From positions 1 through 9,581 of the forward strand of contig CAJUKH010000057.1 of assembly GCA_910587345.1 (NCBI GenBank): 9,581 bases of DNA, read 5' to 3'. The position numbers and the translations under genes are program-made. The DNA comes from an uncultured Oscillospiraceae bacterium (GTDB lineage: Bacteria; Bacillota; Clostridia; Oscillospirales; Oscillospiraceae). Numbering within the stretch: position 1 is the first letter of the stretch; the number at the start of each line of letters is the position of its first letter. Below, piece by piece: positions 5,915 to 9,581 of the stretch. The notes beneath the pieces are model-generated. The model saw only the letters and a list, made by a program, of their open reading frames with translations. It made no database searches and was not told where the DNA came from.

Positions 5915-6235
5915 GTGGGAAAGCTGGAAGATAGGGAGAACCGCAGGAGGGCTTCCGTTGTTGGCCCAATTGCTGGGGTAGGGCAGGAAACGCCTGGTGT
6001 GACAAAGGGGAGGCCCAAGGAGAACAGGGAAATCAAAAAGCGGGTGAGCCTGTCAGTGCTGCCCAGTCTTTATGAGGACATTCAGAAGATTGCTTATGTC
6101 CAGCGGCGGAGTACCAGCGATTTGGTGGCCACATTGCTGGAGCAGTACCGGGGGGAGCATGGACAGGAGTTGGACGAGTATGTGTGTCTAAAAAAATCAC
6201 TAATTGGATACGATGGTATCGAAAGCAAAGATTGA
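5915..6235 (+). CDS. Ribbon-helix-helix centromere-binding partner of ParA (ParB-like role)
   Basis: GTG 5915 follows GTAGGGG at 5901-5907, overlapping the parA stop; the longer frame from TTG 5894 overlaps parA and lacks its own site. The 106-aa product has a basic, flexible N-terminus (RENRRRASVVG, residues 7-17), a GRPK motif at 32-35, and a ribbon-helix-helix fold at 43-80: strand RVSLSVL, helix PSLYEDIQKIAYVQ, helix STSDLVATLLEQY. Small RHH proteins paired with short ParA proteins bind the plasmid centromere, and an N-terminal arginine often stimulates the ATPase. Likely binding sites are the AT-rich boxes upstream of parA. Its last 20 residues diverge in character near the cassette boundary. 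Role inferred from context and fold. Confidence 0.8.
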   Translation: MGKLEDRENRRRASVVGPIAGVGQETPGVTKGRPKENREIKKRVSLSVLPSLYEDIQKIAYVQRRSTSDLVATLLEQYRGEHGQELDEYVCLKKSLIGYDGIESKD

Positions 6236-6287
6236 ACAGGAAACGGAGTTCATGCTCATTGTTGGTGTGGATTGTTAACATATGACT

Positions 6288-6329
6288 ACACAGAAGCGGA
6301 CATATCATGTGATATGTCCGCTTCTGTGT
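6288..6329. repeat. Perfect 20-bp palindrome between convergent genes
   Basis: Positions 6288-6307 (ACACAGAAGCGGACATATCA) are the exact reverse complement of 6310-6329, separated by only TG. It lies between the plus-strand partition operon and the minus-strand cassette. Neither strand has a T run after it, so it is not a standard terminator, although the stem could still stall transcription. Its right arm runs into the recombinase gene fragment. Confidence 0.8.
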
Positions 6330-6371
6330 GTCCTGCATCCGCGCCGCAATCTGCTCCACGTTCTTTCCGAT
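6327..6371 (-). pseudogene. Fragment of a tyrosine recombinase gene
   Basis: On the minus strand these 45 bases match 8866-8910 of the intact recombinase gene at 40 of 45 positions, and translate as IGKNVEQIAARMQDT against IGKNVEQIVTRMQDT in the intact protein. Homology stops at both sides: toward higher coordinates the sequence changes before the 56-aa gene, and toward lower coordinates it enters the palindrome. It is a remnant of a second, related recombinase gene, or a rearrangement scar, and is too short to encode anything useful. Confidence 0.75.
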
Positions 6372-6391
6372 GTGACGAAATCAATTGAGAG

Positions 6392-6562
6392 TCATCTTTT
6401 AAGAGTTGTTTTGCAAATGCCTATAGCAATCAAAGCACAGCTGAATATGCCGAGTATGATTCTCCACATCACCCCAGGAATCGTTAATATTGTTGGAAGA
6501 GGAGCTAATAAGGCAAATGTGAGAAAAAACAATCCTATAATTATTAGCATTGCACGCTTCAT
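6392..6562 (-). CDS. Small membrane protein with two hydrophobic spans
   Basis: A 56-aa frame starts at 6562 (ATG) and ends with TGA at 6394-6392. AAAGGG (plus-strand complement at about 6571-6576) precedes the ATG by eight bases, and the gene begins 12 bases after the stop of the secreted-protein gene, so the two form an operon. The sequence starts MKRAMLIIIGLFFLTFALLA and has a second span (about 34-50, IILGIFSCALIAIGI), ending in basic residues KTTLKR. This is a helical-hairpin membrane protein. Pairing with a secreted product recalls immunity or export helper proteins of bacteriocin-type systems, but no family is recognised and the role is speculative. Confidence 0.65.
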   Translation of the reverse strand: MKRAMLIIIGLFFLTFALLAPLPTILTIPGVMWRIILGIFSCALIAIGICKTTLKR

Positions 6563-6574
6563 TTTAGATGCCCT

Positions 6575-7276
6575 TTAAAAGTCGCTATCCATCTTTATAG
6601 TTATCGTTGGAGAGGTGAGGGTTTCGTCAAAAGAGGCACCGAGGGGAAAGCCGAGTACATCAACTCCAATGAACCAGGTTCCTGTCACAGAATACTTGGT
6701 GTCCATTCCACCTAATGCAGTGCCAGTACCACGCCTATGTGTCCATGTAGCCGCAACGATACCTGTCATATATGAATTGTGAAGGGTAATGTTCGAAACC
6801 GAACCACCGCCGTTGCTATTGTAGTAGAATGTAATTTCAGCATTTGTCAGTGATGCAATACTGGTGTTTCCGCCACCCCACCACCATACAGTAGTATTGT
6901 ACCAGCCAGTGTTGGCTCTTGCAATCGATTCTGAACTGCGCTGTGGACAAGTATTTTGTACAATTGCTTCAATAGGTATGGCAAGTTCTCTTTGTTCGTT
7001 AATAAATTGTTTCAAATATGCTTCCACTGCTTCAACAGAGTCAAAATGTATCAATTCTTGGTCGCTTGAACGTGATTGTGGTAAGGAAGTAAAGGTTACT
7101 TCCCTGCCGAAGTCAATAGAATTTAGGTGCTCTATCAATTCATCTACAGTGATCGATTCACTGCTGTCTGCTTTGAAATTCGTTGCTGTGTCAGTTCTAT
7201 CAGTGGCAAAAGCGGTGGGTGTAATTCCTAACAGCAGGATTACTGACAGGGACATAGCTAATAATTTTTTAAACAT
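6575..7276 (-). CDS. Secreted protein with C-terminal beta-rich domain, function unknown
   Basis: The ATG at 7276 is chosen because GGAGG (complement of 7283-7287) lies six bases upstream and the signal peptide begins there; the seven-codon extension to 7297 lacks both. The 233-aa product has signal peptide MFKKLLAMSLSVILLLGITP with cleavage near TAFA-TD (24/25). Residues 40-110 are mostly helical and polar and include FDSVEAVEAYLKQF, a pattern seen in small secreted Bacillota proteins. Residues 122-233 are beta-rich, beginning TGWYNTTVWWWGGGN and ending TSPTITIKMDSDF, with one cysteine (Cys110) in the mature chain. No enzyme motif is visible. Opposite strand and AT-rich composition mark it as cargo separate from the plasmid backbone. 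It could be a bacteriocin-like or surface protein; this is a guess. Confidence 0.8.
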   Translation of the reverse strand: MFKKLLAMSLSVILLLGITPTAFATDRTDTATNFKADSSESITVDELIEHLNSIDFGREVTFTSLPQSRSSDQELIHFDSVEAVEAYLKQFINEQRELAIPIEAIVQNTCPQRSSESIARANTGWYNTTVWWWGGGNTSIASLTNAEITFYYNSNGGGSVSNITLHNSYMTGIVAATWTHRRGTGTALGGMDTKYSVTGTWFIGVDVLGFPLGASFDETLTSPTITIKMDSDF

Positions 7277-7303
7277 AGGGTACCTCCAAATAGACATCGA
7301 TGG

Positions 7304-7339
7304 TTAAAGTGGACGGGATGTGCGATATGTAGTGATCAT
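7304..7339 (-). CDS. Possible leader peptide of 11 residues
   Basis: Between promoter and secreted-protein gene, the minus strand has GAGGTGA five bases before an ATG at 7339, encoding MITTYRTSRPL and then TAA at 7306-7304. The stop is 27 bases before the ATG of the secreted-protein gene. The ribosome binding site is as good as that of the main gene, which argues against chance. It may regulate translation or transcription of the cassette. No terminator/antiterminator pair was identified. Confidence 0.35.
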   Translation of the reverse strand: MITTYRTSRPL

Positions 7340-7385
7340 TGGTATCACCTCTGTTCTGGTGTTTAGTATAGATTATGCATTTAAT

Positions 7386-7414
7386 ATTATACAATAAATT
7401 GATAGATATGTAAA
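7386..7414 (-). promoter_or_regulatory. Promoter of the secreted/membrane protein cassette
   Basis: On the minus strand TTTACA (complement of 7409-7414) and TATAAT (complement of 7386-7391) are 17 bases apart, a near-perfect sigma-A promoter in AT-rich DNA. Predicted start near 7379 gives a leader of about 100 bases to the ATG at 7276, containing the possible leader peptide. Confidence 0.8.
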
Positions 7415-7470
7415 TAGAAATTATGCAATTCGCAAAAACAAATGAACTGCTGTGATTGTGCACAGGGGCA

Positions 7471-7517
7471 ATAGCGGTTTACCCGTTTACGCAAAGCGTG
7501 AACGGGTAAACCGCTAT
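7471..7517. repeat. 22-bp near-perfect palindrome with AAA loop
   Basis: Positions 7471-7492 (ATAGCGGTTTACCCGTTTAC, then GC) pair with 7496-7517 across AAA, with one T-G mismatch (7488/7500) that is a wobble pair in RNA. It lies between the divergent promoters of the minus-strand cassette and the candidate structured RNA. No T run follows on the plus strand. Possible roles are a transcription barrier, a recombination site, a single-strand origin or a transfer origin; the sequence does not decide. Confidence 0.75.
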
Positions 7518-7539
7518 ACTTGAAATTTTCAGTATATCC

Positions 7540-7568
7540 TTGACTGCCCGCAGCTTTTATGGTATAGT
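7540..7568 (+). promoter_or_regulatory. Strong extended -10 promoter upstream of the candidate RNA
   Basis: TTGACT (7540-7545) and TATAGT (7563-7568) are 17 bases apart, with a TGG extended -10 element directly before the -10 (7560-7562). Predicted start near 7575. No gene with a ribosome binding site follows for 600 bases. Confidence 0.75.
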
Positions 7569-7574
7569 AAGAAT

Positions 7575-8060
7575 GAGGGAAATATTTCCTGCGCCGACCT
7601 TTGGTTCAATGCTCGTCTGGGCGAGGGTAAACAGTAATTAGGCCCAGAGCGTCCCGGCCACCACGCTGGGGGTTTAGCAATTTGCTAATCAGAAGCCATC
7701 AGGGTTTGATACACCCATGTGATGTGCGGGCTTGCCACAGTAGCCTTTGCGAACTGGAAAGCACATCATTGACCCCGTATGAGTAATCCTTTTGAAAGTG
7801 CGGGTAAGCAAAACGTATCGTGTCCCGATCCACCTTCCGAATGTAGCTGGCCATACTGTAAATCTGGTCGGAGAGCTGCTCCCTCTACCAAGGAGCCGAC
7901 AGAACCTTAACTGCCGGGGAAACAAATAAGGCTGCACACATAAGCAAGATAAAAAGTGTCGGGAGAAATCCCAAACCCGTCACACATAAGACGTTAAAAA
8001 GTGTATTTGCCGATTGCCGGGGTTCCTTTGGAGCTGGCAGGAGGCGGCCTGGCTTTAACA
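7575..8060 (+). ncRNA. Candidate large structured RNA (or long recombinase leader)
   Basis: About 480 bases follow the strong promoter without a credible plus-strand gene. Local pairings are frequent: TTAGCAA/TTGCTAA at 7674-7688; CCCA/TGGG with GCG/CGC around 7643-7670; TGATGTGC (7720-7727) with GCACATCA (7761-7768) enclosing GGCT/AGCC; GCTCC/GGAGC nested in GTCGG/CCGAC near 7867-7901; GGGA-GAAA-TCCC, a stem capped by a GNRA tetraloop, at 7961-7972; and nested GCCG/TGCC...GGCA/CGGC stems at about 8009-8055. Two copies of CACACATAAG-N-TAAAAAGTGT flank the tetraloop hairpin. Size and density recall large ornate RNAs of Bacillota mobile elements, such as ROOL, but I cannot assign a class. No intrinsic terminator is visible, so the 3-prime end is a guess and the transcript may run into the recombinase gene. 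Confidence 0.5.
7935..8004. repeat. Pair of direct repeats inside the candidate RNA
   Basis: 7935-7959 and 7981-8004 share CACACATAAG at the left and TAAAAAGTGT at the right, with four or five variable bases between. Each copy can close on itself through ACAC/GTGT. The short GAAA-tetraloop hairpin lies between them. Confidence 0.7.
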
Positions 8061-8068
8061 TCAATACC

Positions 8069-8115
8069 ATACACAACACAAATATATTATATCAAGTTAA
8101 TAACTGATATAATAT
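8069..8115. promoter_or_regulatory. AT-rich palindrome and shared boxes upstream of the recombinase gene
   Basis: ATATTATATCA (8084-8094) and TGATATAATAT (8105-8115) form a perfect 11-bp inverted repeat around a 10-base centre that itself contains GTTA-A-TAAC (8096-8104). A TATAAT at 8108-8113 could be the recombinase -10, though no good -35 is present. The left part, ATACACAACACAAATAT (8069-8085), and the TAACTGAT box (8101-8108) repeat the cluster at 5028-5060 upstream of parA. Two 11-bp arms about a short centre would suit a recombinase core site or a repressor operator. Confidence 0.45.
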
Positions 8116-8175
8116 AAATAGGCTATGTCCATTAATTAATATACTTACAGTAGGAAGAAGGAGGAAACGCACTCG

Positions 8176-9198
8176 GTGGGCAGAAAGAATAAGGCATACT
8201 CAAAGGATCTTCACCAGCAAGCCTATGACCGCCTGACATCGATGCAGGCGTTTGGCGAGAGCAAAAAGGAAGCGATGGCCGCTGGGACGGACAAGGATAA
8301 GATTTTCTCCTTCAACACCTATCAAACCTACTGGAAGCACACAAAATACTTCATCAAGTACATCCGGGAACATTATCCAGAGTGTACCACGCTGAAAAAA
8401 GCAAAGAAGTACGTCAATGAGTGGCTGCAAGCGGAGAATGACAGGGGTCTGTCGGCCTGGACGATCCAGGTAAAGGCCAAGGCCCTGGGTAAGCTCTACG
8501 GCATCCAGCCGGATGACGAGGACTATTTCAAGCCCCCAAAACGGAACCGGGGAGAAATCAAACGGAGCCGCGGGGACAGGGTGCGGGATGGCCATTTTTC
8601 TAAGACCAACAATGACGAGCTGATTAAGTTCTGCCAGGGCACCGGGCTTCGCCGGAGCGAGCTGGAGGCGCTGAAGGGAAAAGACCTGGTGACCAGGGCG
8701 CAGATCGAGGCCGAGATCACCAGGCTTGAAGCAGCTCCGGGGGACAAGCTGACGCCCCAGGAGGAGCGGCGGTTGGATGTGCTGAAGGACACCAGGATGT
8801 TCCCTGGGGAGTATTTTACCTTTGTCCGCAACGGCAAGGGGGGGCGGGAGCGTATCAGCCCCATTATCGGGAAGAACGTGGAGCAGATCGTGACCCGGAT
8901 GCAGGACACACCGGCAGAGGGAAAGGTGTGGCAGCACGTCCATAAGTGTGCCGACGTCCACGCATACCGGGCCGAGTACGCCACGGCCATCTATAAGGCC
9001 CATGCCAGGGAGATCAAGGATATTCCTTATGACCAGGTAAACCGGGGGACAGGGCGGCGGTATCAGAGTGAGGTCTACGTTTGCCGGAAGGATGAAGCCG
9101 GGAAAAAGCTGGACAAGGCGGCCATGCTGGTGTGCAGCAAGGCCCTGGGCCATAACCGTATCAGTGTGGTGGCCGACAATTACATCCGGGGCCTGTAA
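8176..9198 (+). CDS. Tyrosine recombinase (phage integrase/XerC-D superfamily)
   Basis: GTG 8176 follows AAGGAGG at 8158-8164, an 11-base spacing; product 340 aa. The N-terminal half contains a SAM-like DNA-binding region (about 45-115). The catalytic residues are all present: Arg159 in TGLRRSEL, Lys221 in RNGKGGRER, His262 and Arg265 in HAYRAEY, His326 in LGHNR, and the nucleophile Tyr336 in ADNYIRGL. Between Arg159 and Lys221 lie about 60 residues, longer than usual, with a charged helical insert (about 170-205). The enzyme forms a 3-prime phosphotyrosyl intermediate and recombines short target sites. On this circle it may resolve plasmid multimers or integrate and excise the element. The coiled-coil gene follows after 12 bases. 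Related fragment at 6327-6371. Confidence 0.93.
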   Translation: MGRKNKAYSKDLHQQAYDRLTSMQAFGESKKEAMAAGTDKDKIFSFNTYQTYWKHTKYFIKYIREHYPECTTLKKAKKYVNEWLQAENDRGLSAWTIQVKAKALGKLYGIQPDDEDYFKPPKRNRGEIKRSRGDRVRDGHFSKTNNDELIKFCQGTGLRRSELEALKGKDLVTRAQIEAEITRLEAAPGDKLTPQEERRLDVLKDTRMFPGEYFTFVRNGKGGRERISPIIGKNVEQIVTRMQDTPAEGKVWQHVHKCADVHAYRAEYATAIYKAHAREIKDIPYDQVNRGTGRRYQSEVYVCRKDEAGKKLDKAAMLVCSKALGHNRISVVADNYIRGL

Positions 9199-9210
9199 GG
9201 GGGCGCTACC

Positions 9211-9581
9211 ATGGCCGAGTTCGTGAAAAAGACGATGATGGGTTACAAAGAAGTTCCTGGCGGCGCGTCCGATCCAGAGTGTACTCATGTGATTTTGAAG
9301 GAGAAAGAGTACGAGCAGCAGCTCCGGAAGATCTCCGTGGCGGAGCAGGAGGCCAGAAATGCAAAATATGATGCCGACCAGGAGATCCGGCAAGTGCGGA
9401 GTGATGCGCAGAGCAGGGTGTCTGCGGCGGTGGCTGAAGCGGATCAGAGAGTTAAGGCGCTGGAGCAGGAGTTGGCTATGGCTCAAAAGGAGGCAAAGCA
9501 CCAGAGGGGATTAAACGCCAATCTGCTGAGAATATCGAAGGAGCGGGCCAACGCTGACCGAAAGCTGAAGCCAAAAAAAGA
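9211..9581 (+). CDS. Coiled-coil protein of unknown function, N-terminal part (continues at position 1 of the circle)
   Basis: This is the start of a 254-aa protein split by the linearisation point. The ATG at 9211 lies 12 bases after the recombinase stop and is preceded by AAGGGGG at 9198-9204, so the two genes are probably co-transcribed and translationally close. Residues 1-29 begin MAEFVKKTMMGYKEV. From about residue 30 to 110 the sequence is rich in Glu, Lys, Gln, Ala and Arg with regular hydrophobic spacing, a long predicted coiled coil. No signal peptide or membrane segment is visible. I do not recognise the family. Its place directly behind the recombinase suggests an accessory or DNA-associated partner, but that is inference only. 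The segment after 9440 duplicates 1-141. Confidence 0.85.
   Translation, partial: MAEFVKKTMMGYKEVPGGASDPECTHVILKEKEYEQQLRKISVAEQEARNAKYDADQEIRQVRSDAQSRVSAAVAEADQRVKALEQELAMAQKEAKHQRGLNANLLRISKERANADRKLKPKK
9441..9581. repeat. Terminal direct repeat, right copy (circular contig overlap)
   Basis: Exact copy of 1-141. It should be counted once; the molecule closes between 9440 and 1. Confidence 0.95.

Noticed and set aside
6288..6329. Palindrome as an intrinsic terminator
   Set aside because: No T run follows on either strand, so it is reported as a palindrome only.
6282..6578. Plus-strand frame covering the palindrome and the 56-aa gene
   Set aside because: It is antisense to a better supported small gene with a ribosome binding site, and begins inside a palindrome.
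7779..7911. 43-codon plus-strand frame starting MSNPFESAGK with three cysteines
   Set aside because: There is no ribosome binding site upstream, and it overlaps several predicted stems.
7689..7937. 82-codon minus-strand frame in the candidate RNA region
   Set aside because: Composition rich in Arg, Cys, Pro and Trp and no ribosome binding site, typical of a shadow through structured RNA.
7575..8060. Group II intron or retron RNA
   Set aside because: A GUGCG-like start occurs near 7724 but no domain V hairpin was found, and no reverse transcriptase is encoded on the circle.
8200..9501. Long 433-codon minus-strand frame opposite the recombinase
   Set aside because: It is antisense to a gene with all catalytic residues, is rich in Leu, Pro and His as expected for a shadow frame, and lacks a family signature.

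Overview
The window is a complete circular molecule. Its last 141 bases (9441-9581) repeat its first 141 bases (1-141) exactly, so the unique sequence is a 9,440-bp circle cut open inside a gene. It looks like a small plasmid (or the circular form of a mobile element) from a Gram-positive gut-type bacterium, probably a Clostridia member of Bacillota. Support for this is strong AAGGAG-type ribosome binding sites, TTGACA/TATAAT promoters, many GTG starts, and the protein families. I see no relaxase, transposase, resistance gene, rRNA, tRNA or CRISPR array. This placement is an inference, not a database match.

Layout: (1) 9211 through the junction to 535 encodes a 254-aa coiled-coil protein just behind a tyrosine recombinase gene. 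(2) 536-1041 is a hairpin-rich non-coding region holding a promoter, a minus-strand terminator and several long stems; it is the probable origin and rep leader. (3) 1042-2475 encodes a primase-type (AEP-like) replication protein. (4) 2625-3589 is a DinJ/YafQ toxin-antitoxin operon with its own promoter and a trailing third gene. (5) 3693-4895 is an AT-rich pair: a membrane-anchored Xre-type regulator and a secreted protein with an internal duplication, closed by a strong bidirectional terminator. (6) 5060-6235 is a partition operon, ParA plus a ribbon-helix-helix partner, behind a consensus promoter. (7) 6288-7517 is a minus-strand cassette flanked by two long palindromes; it holds a secreted protein gene, a 56-aa double-membrane-span gene, a possible leader peptide and a scrap of a recombinase gene. 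(8) 7540-8060 carries a strong extended -10 promoter followed by about 480 bases with no credible plus-strand gene but many potential hairpins: a candidate large structured RNA. (9) 8061-9198 is an AT-rich regulatory region and the tyrosine recombinase gene.

Functionally the backbone is replication (primase-like Rep), segregation (ParA plus RHH protein), post-segregational killing (DinJ/YafQ), and recombination (dimer resolution or integration). The two secreted-protein modules look like cargo. The most interesting unexplained parts are the candidate structured RNA upstream of the recombinase, the palindrome-bounded secreted/membrane protein cassette with its fused recombinase fragment, the rep leader, and related AT-rich boxes in front of both parA and the recombinase gene.
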